Assembly (NCBI RefSeq): GCF_000235365.1
Contig: NC_016451.1
Location: 744,001 to 808,000, forward strand
DNA: 64,000 bases
Direction: 5' to 3'
Source: Eremothecium cymbalariae DBVPG#7215
Taxonomy: Eukaryota; Ascomycota; Saccharomycetes; Saccharomycetales; Saccharomycetaceae
The notes under the pieces were generated by a model. The model saw only the letters and a program-made list of their open reading frames with translations. It did not search any database and was not told the DNA's origin. Below are positions 27,477-37,486 of this stretch, piece by piece (position 1 is the first letter of the stretch; each line of letters starts with the position of its first letter). The position numbers and the translations under genes were made by a program.

Positions 27477-28787
27477 TTATATACGGACCTTAGAGATCGG
27501 AATATTTAACAGCGATTGATGCCCTCCTGGGGACCTAGCTGATTTGCTCGTAGCTAGCTGTTGAGGTAAGGATGGACTAGTAAAGGAGGAGGGGCCTTCG
27601 TCAGATAGGTATTTGTTAATCATTTCAGCATTACCAGGACGGTGAATTTGCGATATTGGGAGTGCATTTACCACTGTAGCCATAGTCGATTCCTCGTTAA
27701 GTTCGAATTCTTCCAAATAGAGACTGGAACTAGGCAAGTTTAGTGAAACGTTTCCAATTCTGGTTATGCTGTCACGATGTCTTAGAGAATTTGATACTGA
27801 AGAGACAGAGCTTCTGTTAGAAGTACGAGTCCTTGACAAGGAAATGTTTGATTGCGCTGCTATTGATGCGGCATTCATAAACTTAAGAGATACAGGCGTT
27901 CTCGGAAAATAATTACTGGTTGGGGTTGTTGAAGATGGCCTTCTACTAGTAGATATTGTGGGGAGGGGAGGTAAATGGTGCTGATAAGTGGGCGATTGTT
28001 GTGGTTGCACTGACGAAGGTGTCAATGACCGAGTTGGCGAAGGTTCAGAGTCTTCTATGGCGCTATAGACATTAATAGCGGGAGAAAAACCAGGGGACTC
28101 AAGACTTGTGCCCCTGGATTGAAATACCGTGACTGATTTCGAAGGACTATTAATAACATTCTTTTGATTGGTTACAGGCTGCAGTTTAACCTCATCGACA
28201 ATACGGTTAAATGCTGCTTCCATCTCAACAGTTTGTGCAACTTGCACCGGCGACCAGTTAGCTTTATTCTTTCTTGTATAATCTCTGACACTGCCTCGAT
28301 GTATCAATAAATTCATACATTCCACGCTCCCATACATCATCGCTATGTGTAGTGGTGTATCACCATTATTATCCCCCAGGGATAAATCTGTACCTGCACT
28401 CACTAGTAAGCTCAAACATTTATGGTAATCAAAAAGACATGCAATATGAGCTGGTGTCCTGCCCCGCTCATCTGTCGCCATTAAACACTGCGGATAGTGT
28501 TGTAGCAAAAGGTGCGTCGTTTGCTCATGTCCATTCATCAGTGCTAAATGAACAGAAGTACTCCCTTTAAACGTTCGCAACGTTAATCCTTTCCCATAGC
28601 TAAGCTGAATCAACTGTACACATATTAGATATCGCCCATGATATGCTGCATAATGTAACGAACTCCATCCATTCAAAGGATCTATGTTTGTCAACAATTC
28701 TGGCCACCTCCTAAGCACCAGCTTAACAATAAGAAGGTTCCCCTCGATGATAGCCTCACGCAAACGAAAAGAGGGATCCGGTAACAT
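27477..28787 (-). CDS. AVO2: Avo2, ankyrin-repeat subunit of TOR complex 2
   Basis: 436 residues (S. cerevisiae Avo2, YMR068W, 426). The N-terminal 170 residues form about five ankyrin repeats, including GWSSLHYAAYHGRYLICVQL, STSVHLALMNGHEQT, GRTPAHIACLFDYHKC and GDTPLHIAMMYGSVEC. The rest is Ser/Pro-rich and probably disordered. It ends with SLLNIPISK, a motif also found close to the end of S. cerevisiae Avo2. Avo2 is a non-essential TORC2 subunit at the plasma membrane. The ATG at 28787 matches the conserved start (RLREAIIEGNLLIVK). Confidence 0.96.
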   Translation of the reverse strand: MLPDPSFRLREAIIEGNLLIVKLVLRRWPELLTNIDPLNGWSSLHYAAYHGRYLICVQLIQLSYGKGLTLRTFKGSTSVHLALMNGHEQTTHLLLQHYPQCLMATDERGRTPAHIACLFDYHKCLSLLVSAGTDLSLGDNNGDTPLHIAMMYGSVECMNLLIHRGSVRDYTRKNKANWSPVQVAQTVEMEAAFNRIVDEVKLQPVTNQKNVINSPSKSVTVFQSRGTSLESPGFSPAINVYSAIEDSEPSPTRSLTPSSVQPQQSPTYQHHLPPLPTISTSRRPSSTTPTSNYFPRTPVSLKFMNAASIAAQSNISLSRTRTSNRSSVSSVSNSLRHRDSITRIGNVSLNLPSSSLYLEEFELNEESTMATVVNALPISQIHRPGNAEMINKYLSDEGPSSFTSPSLPQQLATSKSARSPGGHQSLLNIPISKVRI

Positions 28788-29214
28788 CTGCTTAATTTCA
28801 TGAAAATATTGTCTCTCGGATATTCTAACGAAACGTCTATATGAGAAATATTAAAACTTGTTATATATTTATCGACTTATTATTTTATTACATCTTCAAG
28901 GCCTTTTTTCACCTTTATTGCTGCTCCGAAAGTTCGAAACTTCGGATTCCATGCAGAGAAACATCAGCAGGACATAACTGCAAAAGAAACAGAAACGTTA
29001 CTTATAAAGGTTCCTTGGCCTCTTCATTCTCCATGATATATATGTGTATAGTTTCAAATTTAGTTATATAGTACCTGGGATTATGAGCTTATCACGTGAT
29101 GATGTTATAACGTCGAATATTATGCAGGCTACATGTGGATCGCTTTTTGTAAGAGTTCGCCTAAAGTACTGTTAACAATAACAAGTTATGATAAAAGGAA
29201 AATAAGTGTTGAAG
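28788..29214. other. Divergent promoter region AVO2 / UBX4
   Basis: 427 bp holding a TCACGTGA site (core 29094-29099), 116 bp before UBX4. A GAAAGTTCGAAACTTCGGA stretch near 28927 forms a small palindrome around TTCGAA. No RNA gene seen. Confidence 0.5.
29094..29099. promoter_or_regulatory. CACGTG (Cbf1-type) upstream of UBX4
   Basis: ATCACGTGAT, a full 10-bp palindrome around the bHLH core, 116 bp upstream of the UBX4 ATG. Confidence 0.5.
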
Positions 29215-30474
29215 ATGTCCGCAGTGCGAGTGCAATATGGCCATTCGATATTTAAGTATACGGCTACACCATCTACTTTGTTGAATGATGTATTGGTGAA
29301 AGCCATGGTGCATTTCAAATTAAGTTCTGATACCCATACATGGTTTCTTAAGTACGGTGAAAAAGATTTAACGTTATTCCTTCCTTACAATCAACTGAAC
29401 CTACCAACAGGGTGTGTGTTGCAACTGGGTTCAATTTTAAAGGACGAAACGAATGTAAATGGCAAGGAACTGTCGATAAAGTTTCAAGCCATGGGTATTG
29501 GGGCACATATCCGTAAGATAAATACGAATTTCAACATTGCTGATACGGTTAAGGAGGTTTGTGAGGCTGAAAATTGGAATATGCAACCTTTAAGCCAGGT
29601 GAGCATATCATTATTTTCTAAAAACATATTGTTTGAAGAGTTAAAGGGGATGAGTTTTGAAGATCTTGGTGTAAATAATGGCGTGATGATACGCTTAAAA
29701 CTACCAAAATCTGTTAACAGCCCAAAGGTTTCCAATGAGTCAAATATTGCATCCTGTGCTATAAACGATTTAGAATGGAGGAAAATTTGCGATACATCTT
29801 CCAAAGAAGATAAAACGGAAGTTTCAGAAAGTCCTAAACGTCAAATTCATAAAGTATATGCATATGCTCCTGCAATATCTTCCCGCGGAACCACTTCACA
29901 AAGTACATCTGTGAAAGAAGAATCAGATGATAGCGATTATGATCTTTCTGAGGGTGATATTCTGAAATATCAAAGCATGCTATCAAAGAGAGCAATGACA
30001 GGGCCATTGATGACCAAACGATTACGCGAACAACTGGATGCCAGGGAAACACGAAAAGTTGAAATTTGCACTATTAGGGTTAAATTTCCTGATCTGACCC
30101 ATTTAGAATCCAGTTTTGCAAAGGATGAAACTATGGAGGATGTTTACAAGTTGGTTTCCCTTAATTTAATAGATTCAGATATAGAATTTACACTTGTTCA
30201 GTCACACCCTCCCGTTGTACTTGAAAAAGCGAGTTTAAAACTGGTAGAACATTTGAATTTTGGTTCTAATACGTTGCTTTTATTCAAAACAAAAAACCCA
30301 CCGCCATATTTGAAGAAGTCGATATTAGATTCTGCAAAGACGATTACAAGCGCCAGTAATAATGATGTTTCATCCGCCAATACAATGGTAGAACATCAGA
30401 AACTTACTTTCAATTCAGGAGAACAGATGTCTATAAAAAAAGTTCCCAAATGGATGAAATTAAGCAAGAATTAA
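29215..30474 (+). CDS. UBX4: Ubx4, UBX-domain cofactor of Cdc48
   Basis: 419 residues from the ATG at 29215 (S. cerevisiae Ubx4, YMR067C, 416). The N-terminal 75 residues form a TUG/ASPL-type ubiquitin-like fold (VQYGHSIFKYTATPSTLLND). A second ubiquitin-like region lies near 90-160. The UBX domain begins at about 283 (VEICTIRVKFPDLTHLE) and ends near 360, followed by a short tail. UBX proteins of this type bind and remodel the Cdc48 (p97) hexamer. It is convergent with SOV1, 61 bp away, as neighbours in S. cerevisiae. Confidence 0.94.
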   Translation: MSAVRVQYGHSIFKYTATPSTLLNDVLVKAMVHFKLSSDTHTWFLKYGEKDLTLFLPYNQLNLPTGCVLQLGSILKDETNVNGKELSIKFQAMGIGAHIRKINTNFNIADTVKEVCEAENWNMQPLSQVSISLFSKNILFEELKGMSFEDLGVNNGVMIRLKLPKSVNSPKVSNESNIASCAINDLEWRKICDTSSKEDKTEVSESPKRQIHKVYAYAPAISSRGTTSQSTSVKEESDDSDYDLSEGDILKYQSMLSKRAMTGPLMTKRLREQLDARETRKVEICTIRVKFPDLTHLESSFAKDETMEDVYKLVSLNLIDSDIEFTLVQSHPPVVLEKASLKLVEHLNFGSNTLLLFKTKNPPPYLKKSILDSAKTITSASNNDVSSANTMVEHQKLTFNSGEQMSIKKVPKWMKLSKN

Positions 30475-30501
30475 GATTCTGTTATTGCTGCATAAGATCG
30501 T

Positions 30502-30542
30502 TATGTACAGGTTTAATATTTTACACCGTTAATATTTACAGG
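30502..30542 (-). promoter_or_regulatory. Two Puf3-type sites at the SOV1 stop and 3' UTR
   Basis: On the minus strand CCTGTAAATA (30533-30542) overlaps the SOV1 stop codon, and CCTGTACATA (30502-30511) follows 21 nt later. Both fit CNUGUANAUA. SOV1 encodes a mitochondrial expression factor, a typical Puf3-class target. Confidence 0.6.
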
Positions 30543-33148
30543 TAATCCTTGGACATGAGCTTATTGATCAGAGCAACGTCCAGTTTTAAAATTTTATACA
30601 CATCCATTACCGTTGAAATGTCTTCCTTATTGACCTTGCTCAAGTATTCCAACAGCTTGATAATTGTATCATCAACGTCATTATCTGTATGGCTTTTCAG
30701 TATCACATTATTATTAATCATATCATCAACTCTTTTTTTTGCCACAGCAAGCTTTGAAGGAGATGATAGTGTAGAATTGATGATACCTAACTTTTGTCTT
30801 TCGAAAGCAACATATTCTCTCTTTAATGATTCTTCGACATACGCCTTTAGACGTTTTTCAAGTTCAACACCGTGGCTGCTTCTCATATATTCTATAACAG
30901 CGGGAAGACTAGTCCAATTGCGTCCTTTTATAAAGCTCCGAATTATAGTTCCATATAAATTGGAGGATATTAAAATGTTGTCATCTTCCACCATAGTTTT
31001 AAACAACAGAAGCATCGAATGAGTTGGGTGGATTTTGGTCTCTTTCATGGTCTGCATCACATGATTCTTCCAACCGACTGAGTTGGAAGTATGGTGAAGC
31101 AAAGTCCAATCGCTTTTCTTAGTATAATACGAAAGATAACATCTCCATACCTCACCATATAAATCTACGTTAATAATACGTCTACCGTAGAACGGGCTCA
31201 AGTTAATTTTTTGGTCAGTAGCATCAGACTGCGCCAATTTATAATCGAATAATCGATTTATCAAGGCAAAGCAATTATTGAAATCTGGCATATTCCTGTA
31301 AAATGCCAGCAAAGATGAGATCACTCTAGAATTGAAATCCAACTGCATCTTTTTCATACCATCAAAAATAGTTGTTACTTCTTTCGAGTATGATGCCCTT
31401 TTAGCCCTACTTTTTGTAAGCAATACTTTTCTTAAGTAGTAGTCGATGATTGCAGCATAATGATGTCCATTTACTTTTGGATAATAGTTACTACCATCCG
31501 ATTCCTCCAATTTTTTAACTAGCTTCTTAGAACTCTCAATTTTACCATTCGCCAATAAAATCTTGAGAATTCCATAAAATTTCTTCGATAGGTCGTCATC
31601 ATTTATTGTTTCTGTTGGGGATATCCAATTGCGAACAATATATTTGTGAATTAAATCTGTTGTTTTAGAGTCCAAGGTAAATCTGTTTATGTTTTGGTAC
31701 AAGATGACGTCCAATGCTCTTTTGATCTCTGGCACACCAAGTTTTTCGAGAGAAACATTAAAGATTCTTTCTAACTTCTTTAACCGTTCAGCCTCTAAAC
31801 CAGGCTCTAAAAACGGCTCTATAGCCTCTTTTAGGAATTCATAATCTTTTAATAGTGGCAGTTGCATTTTAGTAATACAATAACTCCAATCAGCATCTCC
31901 AAACTCAGGACGCTGAATATACTTTGCAAAAGTTTTGAGGGCTGTTTTTTGATTCTTGCGGAAAACATGAGCTTGTATTATACTATTAAAGTCCTTATCT
32001 GTTGGTTTTTGAATAGCATTTAAGTATAAATTTGCTTGTTCCTCATTTTCAAAGGTTTTCATATGGCTTTCTATCCGTTCGTCTCTAGCACATCCATATC
32101 TGTCTGCAATGTCCAAAAAAAAATCGGTGAGCCTGTCAGCAGCTGCAAAATCTCTCATGTATAGTTTCTTTTGAATTGCAGTTTTAATGACAGTAGATCT
32201 AAAATAATCAGATCCAAATTTCTCTAATGATCGCTTGAATAGCTGGTCAAATTTATGGATTTTATTAGCTCTTAACAATGTCATCATCCCTATCTCGTAC
32301 CACCAACGCTGATCAACCTTGTCTTTGTATGTTTCAAACAGATGTATTGCTTGTCTAAAATGACCATGGTAAAGCAAAGCTTCAATATAAAAGGATTCAT
32401 TCACTGGATCCATTCTTACGGTGCCCAATGAATACAACAACCGACCTGATAGAAAGATACCACGCAAACGATGTATTGTAGAAGGGATTAATTTGGACAA
32501 CTCAAATGCCTGAACCATTTGCTCAACACTTATTATTTTATCACCAGTCGTAACTAAGTCTAACATCAGTCTGAATAATTCCTCAGTATTTTGGAATATT
32601 GAATCATCTCGATTTTTCATTAATAGCTCATGGAACATGACGTCGCTAAGCTCAGTTTCAGATTTAGCCTTTATTTTCTTCATCTCCAACTCTCTCAACT
32701 TATTATTATCCACTGTTTCCTTAAACTTTTCAGGACTCATAGTCTGCATCCTAGTGATTTCACCTTCACATTCTCTTAGCAAGTAATCAAAAACTTCTTT
32801 AAATTTATCATTAGAACCTGGAGGAAGAGATTTTAACTTTATCTTTAAACGTCGCAAATTCAAGACAGACTTTTTAAAACCTGGATTTTTCAACTCCAGG
32901 AGATGAATGAAGTCATCAGAGTCTTCAAACCGTTTATCTGTCACATTCCTCATGTCCAAAAATTGATTTTCTTTTATTTCCATCCTTTTATGGCTCTCAT
33001 TAGAAGGGAACCCTTTGTGTTGCTCTTGTATGAAGCCTGCTATTTGTTCAGTGGTGGGAGCAACCTTTGATAATTGAGGTTTGGACCTGATGCATCTAAT
33101 TTGAATTAAACAAAATCTGTTAGCTGGTTTTACGCCATATCGTAGCAT
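30536..33148 (-). CDS. SOV1: Sov1, mitochondrial factor for VAR1 expression
   Basis: 870 residues (S. cerevisiae Sov1, YMR066W, about 898). The N-terminus MLRYGVKPANRFCLIQIRCI is basic and lacks acidic residues, as in a matrix presequence. The rest is all-helical with pentatricopeptide-like pairs such as NESFYIEALLYHGHFRQAI. Sov1 is required for respiration and for expression of the mitochondrially encoded ribosomal protein Var1. Sequence conservation is low; the assignment depends strongly on position between UBX4 and the KAR5/RIM9 group (YMR067C, YMR065W). Confidence 0.85.
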   Translation of the reverse strand: MLRYGVKPANRFCLIQIRCIRSKPQLSKVAPTTEQIAGFIQEQHKGFPSNESHKRMEIKENQFLDMRNVTDKRFEDSDDFIHLLELKNPGFKKSVLNLRRLKIKLKSLPPGSNDKFKEVFDYLLRECEGEITRMQTMSPEKFKETVDNNKLRELEMKKIKAKSETELSDVMFHELLMKNRDDSIFQNTEELFRLMLDLVTTGDKIISVEQMVQAFELSKLIPSTIHRLRGIFLSGRLLYSLGTVRMDPVNESFYIEALLYHGHFRQAIHLFETYKDKVDQRWWYEIGMMTLLRANKIHKFDQLFKRSLEKFGSDYFRSTVIKTAIQKKLYMRDFAAADRLTDFFLDIADRYGCARDERIESHMKTFENEEQANLYLNAIQKPTDKDFNSIIQAHVFRKNQKTALKTFAKYIQRPEFGDADWSYCITKMQLPLLKDYEFLKEAIEPFLEPGLEAERLKKLERIFNVSLEKLGVPEIKRALDVILYQNINRFTLDSKTTDLIHKYIVRNWISPTETINDDDLSKKFYGILKILLANGKIESSKKLVKKLEESDGSNYYPKVNGHHYAAIIDYYLRKVLLTKSRAKRASYSKEVTTIFDGMKKMQLDFNSRVISSLLAFYRNMPDFNNCFALINRLFDYKLAQSDATDQKINLSPFYGRRIINVDLYGEVWRCYLSYYTKKSDWTLLHHTSNSVGWKNHVMQTMKETKIHPTHSMLLLFKTMVEDDNILISSNLYGTIIRSFIKGRNWTSLPAVIEYMRSSHGVELEKRLKAYVEESLKREYVAFERQKLGIINSTLSSPSKLAVAKKRVDDMINNNVILKSHTDNDVDDTIIKLLEYLSKVNKEDISTVMDVYKILKLDVALINKLMSKDYL

Positions 33149-33391
33149 TTTAACACACCTATATCTTTTGTTGCTTGTTGCTTATTGCTGTTATTCATGG
33201 TGATGTTCCAAATTTCAGAAAATTTTAAAGTTAGGCGCGAGCTCATCGCCATAACGACCTAATAATATATAAATCAACCGTCAAGAAATTCTTGGAAGAA
33301 ACTGTATATATTTCGTTTAAATACAGTTAGATATAATAGAATATGATAATTAATCTATCTATGATGAGACTATATGCCATGCAAAGCCCTT

Positions 33392-34684
33392 TTATTGCTT
33401 CTTACCACTCTTTAAGCGGCCTTCAAAGCCTGCCCTCTTCTTGGATGCTACAACACCTTTGAATTTCCGCTTCATTTTCTGCTGCTTCGACTTTTTCTTA
33501 CCCTTATTATCTTTCCTTATAGCTAGATTCTGTTCTCTTCTCTTTTGTTTCTCAGCGATAGAAGTTGCGACCGTTTGTTCACGATCTTTCCATTCAATTG
33601 CTGACTTTCGCTTCTTGGCTTCCTTTCTCTTTAGCGCTTTTCTTAAAAGCTTTTCATCATCTCTCAACTTCACACCTTCAGCTTGTAACATGGCTTTTTT
33701 CCACTTATCTTTTTCTTTTACCATTATCTGCTCCAATTCATCCTTAGATTCTAGATTAGTTCTCTTCGCCTCAGCAAGTTTTAGGTGTGCTTTAATATCA
33801 TTCCTAGCAGGACCCTTTTTCTTGTCTGTTTTTCTCAATTTCTGTAGATCTGAAGTCGCTTTAGTGCCATCATCGAAAACAATATTCTGAAACATCAGGT
33901 CTTTTGTGGATATATCAATATCTGATTTACGAGCTTTTTTATGAGGTGGCTGGTCTTCTGCATCGCTTTCAGACTCAGATTCGCTATCCTCGGCAGAAGA
34001 ATAATCCTGCTTTAATTTCTCCTCTTCCAACTTTCTCTTTTTCAATTCATCTCTTTTCTTTCTCTGAGCCAAAATGGCTTCCCGTGAGCTAGGTGCCCCT
34101 TCAACTTTAGACCCTGGAGCCCTTCTCCTTTCTTTCATAGCTTGGATTCTTTCCTGCAGCTTAGACCGTAAAACATCCATCTTCTTTTGCTTTTCCGCTT
34201 TTTGATTCTCTAAAGTAGCCGTTAAAGGCCCCTTTGCCTTCGATTCTACAACTTGCTGTTCTCCAGAATCTGGTTCCTGTTGGGTCGTCGATTCCTGCGA
34301 TTCGGCACCAACCTCATTACCTTCATCATCGAAAATCACATTAATTCCTTCTTCTTCATCTTCTTCTTCGTCAATTACATTCTCTTCATGCTTTTCCTCT
34401 TGTAGTTTTCTGGACGCCTTCAACTTTTCACCAGGCAATACAACTGGCTTGGCCTCCTTTTCCCGAAGTTTCATCACCTCTAAAGCAGAAGATGATTCCT
34501 GATCTTGCTCATATGGGTCAAGCTTCTTCTTCTTGTCTATTTTTGACTGTTGTTTCGACTTTTTTTTAGCTTTCCATTGCTCTTTAGTCTTATCATCATA
34601 ATAGTACTTTGCCGGAATTAGCGATAGTAACCCATCAAACGCACTAGAATAAGATTTCAGACGCTCTTCCAGTGAATTACTCAT
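33392..34684 (-). CDS. RRP14: Rrp14, SURF6-family ribosome biogenesis protein
   Basis: 430 residues from the ATG at 34684 (S. cerevisiae Rrp14, YKL082C, 434). The N-terminus SNSLEERLKSYSSAFDGLL with LIPAKYYYDD matches the Rrp14 N-terminal domain. The middle is Lys/Glu-rich, and the C-terminal half is the SURF6 domain (EWKDREQTVATSIAEKQKRREQN) ending in a Lys/Arg-rich nucleolar tail. Rrp14 acts in early 60S and 40S maturation and cell polarity. An RRPE and a PAC-like box lie 104-140 bp upstream. Confidence 0.96.
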   Translation of the reverse strand: MSNSLEERLKSYSSAFDGLLSLIPAKYYYDDKTKEQWKAKKKSKQQSKIDKKKKLDPYEQDQESSSALEVMKLREKEAKPVVLPGEKLKASRKLQEEKHEENVIDEEEDEEEGINVIFDDEGNEVGAESQESTTQQEPDSGEQQVVESKAKGPLTATLENQKAEKQKKMDVLRSKLQERIQAMKERRRAPGSKVEGAPSSREAILAQRKKRDELKKRKLEEEKLKQDYSSAEDSESESESDAEDQPPHKKARKSDIDISTKDLMFQNIVFDDGTKATSDLQKLRKTDKKKGPARNDIKAHLKLAEAKRTNLESKDELEQIMVKEKDKWKKAMLQAEGVKLRDDEKLLRKALKRKEAKKRKSAIEWKDREQTVATSIAEKQKRREQNLAIRKDNKGKKKSKQQKMKRKFKGVVASKKRAGFEGRLKSGKKQ

Positions 34685-34787
34685 TTTCAAACAACTAAGC
34701 GATATAAATATGCAGTAAATGCTAAATCACAATTAAGAACACTCGCAATATTTTGGCATCATTTGTATATGTTGAAGTCTAGATACG

Positions 34788-34824
34788 CTCATCTCACGGC
34801 GGGATCATCACTAAAAAATTTTCA
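34788..34824 (-). promoter_or_regulatory. PAC-like box and RRPE upstream of RRP14
   Basis: On the minus strand GAGATGAG (34788-34795; one mismatch to the PAC core GCGATGAG) lies 104 bp before the RRP14 ATG. TGAAAATTTTTT (34813-34824), a perfect RRPE, lies 17 bp further upstream. RRPE distal and PAC proximal is the usual order. Confidence 0.6.
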
Positions 34825-35535
34825 AAACTAATAACCTCCAAAAAAAGAAACGCGCAGCGTCAGGATGTAACTCCAGCAGATCTAGTCAAGTAAAATAGAC
34901 ACTAATGCTAGTGAAAAGTGACCATTAATCATCCTTTCGAAGGGCTAAATGATAATTAGGATCTATTAATAATATTTATGGTTGGAAAATATTACGTCTC
35001 GCACCTCTGAAGACCCCAGGTGAGGTATCTATTTGGTTTTATGTTGTAATGAATCTTAATAGGAAAACCTATCGGTTTTTTTCACAATAAGAATGCAAAA
35101 GAATTGAATAGTTAACTATCGACCAATTTATGCACTTATTCAAGTTTTATTCTTATCTATGTGTAATTCATTGTAAACTGTAGTTGAACATACTAAAAGT
35201 CGAGGACAATTCGCAAGAGAGCAACCAGTAATAACTTACACCTTAAATGACCAGTACGAGTTTTACAGACCTCAATATTTATTTATCTTGTCGTTTTTAT
35301 CCTTACAAAAAGAAAACTACTATCTGCGTTGGAAACGTCTTTTGGCATCGCCGTACAAGTTACTTACTTCAATTGTTCACATGGTGCAAAATGGAAACTG
35401 TAGATTCTAGTAATCATATATGCTACTACCTAACTGGTAGTTGAAAGGGTGGAGCGACAAAACATTGACTCCCCAGATAGATCAGTGTTTGCAAAGCCCT
35501 AACGTCTCAGAAATTCGTTGTCATTAGAAATTTCA

Positions 35536-35548
35536 AAACCCATTCACC
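35536..35548 (+). promoter_or_regulatory. Rap1 site upstream of TEF4
   Basis: The 13-mer AAACCCATTCACC fits RMACCCANNCAYY. It is 184 bp before the TEF4 ATG and is followed by pyrimidine-rich sequence, as in translation-machinery promoters driven by Rap1. Confidence 0.6.
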
Positions 35549-35731
35549 GTATAATTTTCTCCAGCTGAAAATTTTTCCACTTACAGTACTTCGAGCAACC
35601 TTCTCCGCCCCTTCATAAGATGATTTAAAACGGAATAGATCCTCAATTCTTCCTTTGAACACTAAGTAGATTTTACTGTGTCTGCTTATTGTCGTTTTTC
35701 TTTATAAGTGTTCAACCAAATAGATAAAAGA

Positions 35732-37192
35732 ATGTCCCTCGGTACCCTATATTACAGACTTCCAAGTAGATCTGTGTTGCCTATTGCTATAATCAAATCT
35801 TTAGGCTTGGACGTGAAGATTGTTGAAGCCGACTCTGATGAGACTTTTGCTAAGAGCTTTCCATTAAAGAAAGTTCCAGCCTTTATTGGTTCAAAGGGTC
35901 AAAAATTGCACGAAGTGATTGCTATTACTCGTTACTGTATGTTTTCGCCGTTTTAATTTATCTCCGGGGCCCTTGAGCGTGGGAATTGTTTTGAAAATGA
36001 TGAGAATATTTTGCAAATTAACAGTTATCCCTGTCTGAATGGGTACTTTATAATGGTAACACACATGTGTCGATACTTTTTACTCTGAGTTCGAAACAGT
36101 TTCGCGTATTTGGGAACACGAAGGGGAGTGGATTTAGTTTTCCGATGATACTAACAATTTTTGTCTGTAGTGATCAATTTAGCCGGTGATGAAAAGGCCA
36201 AGAAGGATTTGCTAGGTGCAGACATCCATGAGGAGGCCCAGGTCATGAAATGGGAGTCTTTTGCTAACTCTGACTTCTGCGACGCTATAGTCAGACGTAT
36301 GAAGTTCGAGACTGGTGCTATACCATACAATAAGAAATCATCCGAGGAAGCTGCCGCTCTGATTGACACAATTACCTCTATCTACGAGGAAAGGTTAAAG
36401 AACTACACCTATGTGGCCACCGAGAAAGTCACCACTGCTGATATCTTATCAGCAATGATGTTCTTCTTGGGTTTCGTAACTACTTTGGGTTCACAGTGGA
36501 GATCTGAACACCCGATTATTATGAGGTGGTTTAACTCGGTTGTTGACTCTAAATACTTGAAGGGCAGTATGGACCACTCCAGAATGGTTGACGAGCCATT
36601 GAAGTATTCTCCTCCAAAGAAGGAGAAGAAGGAAAAGAAGGAGCAACCCAAGAAGGAGCAGGAAAAGACTGTCGAAGATGACATTCCAGCCGAGCCAAAG
36701 AAGCCAAAACATCCATTGAGTCTGTTGAGTGCACCAACTCTGAACTTGGACGACTGGAAGAGAAAGTATTCCAACGAGGACACTAGACCTGTTGCATTGC
36801 CTTGGTTCTGGGAACAATACAACCCCGAGGACTACTCCCTCTGGAAGGTTTCTTATAAGTACAATGAAGAATTGACAATGACCTTCATGTCCAACAACTT
36901 GATCGGTGGTTTCTTCAATAGATTGTCCGCCTCCACTAAATATATGTTCGGTTGTCTAGTCGTTTACGGTGAAAACAACAACAACGGTATCATCGGTGCG
37001 ATGATGGTTCGTGGTCAGGATTATGTTCCAGCTTTTGACGTTGCTCCGGACTGGGAATCTTATGAATACACCAAGTTAGACCCCTCCAACCCTGAAGATA
37101 AGGAATTCATTAACAACATGTGGGCGTGGGACAAGCCTGTCGTTGTCAACGGTGAACCAAGAGAGATTGCTGATGGTAAGGTTTTCAAATAA
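35732..37192 (+). CDS. TEF4: Tef4, translation elongation factor eEF1B gamma (two exons)
   Basis: Exons 35732-35936 and 36171-37192 join in phase to 408 residues (S. cerevisiae Tef4, YKL081W, 412). Exon 1 encodes the first part of a glutathione-S-transferase-like N-domain (MSLGTLYYRLPSRSVLPIAI). The splice restores YL-INLAGDEKAKKDLLG, colinear with S. cerevisiae. A GST C-domain, a Lys/Glu linker (PPKKEKKEKKEQPKKEQEK) and the conserved EF1-gamma C-terminal domain (DDWKRKYSNEDTRPVALPWF onward) follow. The intron sits at the position of the S. cerevisiae TEF4 intron and hosts a snoRNA. The protein supports the nucleotide exchange factor for eEF1A. Confidence 0.97.
35937..36170 (+). other. TEF4: TEF4 intron
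   Basis: 234 bp with the 5' splice site GTATGT (35937-35942), the branch point TACTAAC (36149-36155) and a 3' splice site TAG ending at 36170, 15 nt after the branch box. It contains the snR38 gene. Confidence 0.95.
35988..36097 (+). ncRNA. snR38: snR38, intronic box C/D snoRNA guiding 25S rRNA 2'-O-methylation
   Basis: Inside the TEF4 intron: C box ATGATGA (35997-36003), D' box CTGA (36035-36038) and D box CTGA (36085-36088). A terminal stem is formed by GTTTTGAA (35988-35995) and TTCGAAAC (36090-36097), 8 bp with one G-U. Directly before D' is CAGTTATCCCTGT (36022-36034), 13 nt complementary to the highly conserved 25S segment ACAGGGATAACTG. By the D+5 rule the target is the second G of ACAGG, which fits the Gm2815 assigned to S. 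cerevisiae snR38, also hosted by the TEF4 intron. The rRNA comparison is from memory. Confidence 0.9.
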
Positions 37193-37486
37193 GTGTGCTC
37201 TTGATTGACCTACAGGGTCAAATAGAATTTTATAGTTGTATTTACGTAGGTATTTACATATTGATTATAGGTTTAAACTTAATACATGAATGAATGACGT
37301 TTATTGGCTTTATTACATCGTAGCTTACATAAGTCATATCGTATGATATGACAGTTTTGCAGGTTAACCCTTTATATGAACTAGTGGATAAGTTGAAAAG
37401 TATTAATCCAGCTTCATTCATCGGTGGTATATGGAGTGTGTATTGTGCAAGTTGCCTTCGAATAATTGAATTGATATCTTCTACCT

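Larger units (their letters stand above)
34685..35731. other. Divergent promoter region RRP14 / TEF4
   Basis: 1047 bp. The RRP14 side has PAC-like and RRPE elements; the TEF4 side has a Rap1 site (35536-35548). Between them is AT-rich sequence with a small inverted repeat (CACCT...AGGTG near 35003). A 65-codon ATG frame at 35247-35444 has no recognisable feature. Confidence 0.5.

Noticed and set aside
35247..35444. 65-codon ATG frame between RRP14 and TEF4
   Set aside because: No recognisable domain or homolog; such lengths are expected by chance in AT-rich spacers.
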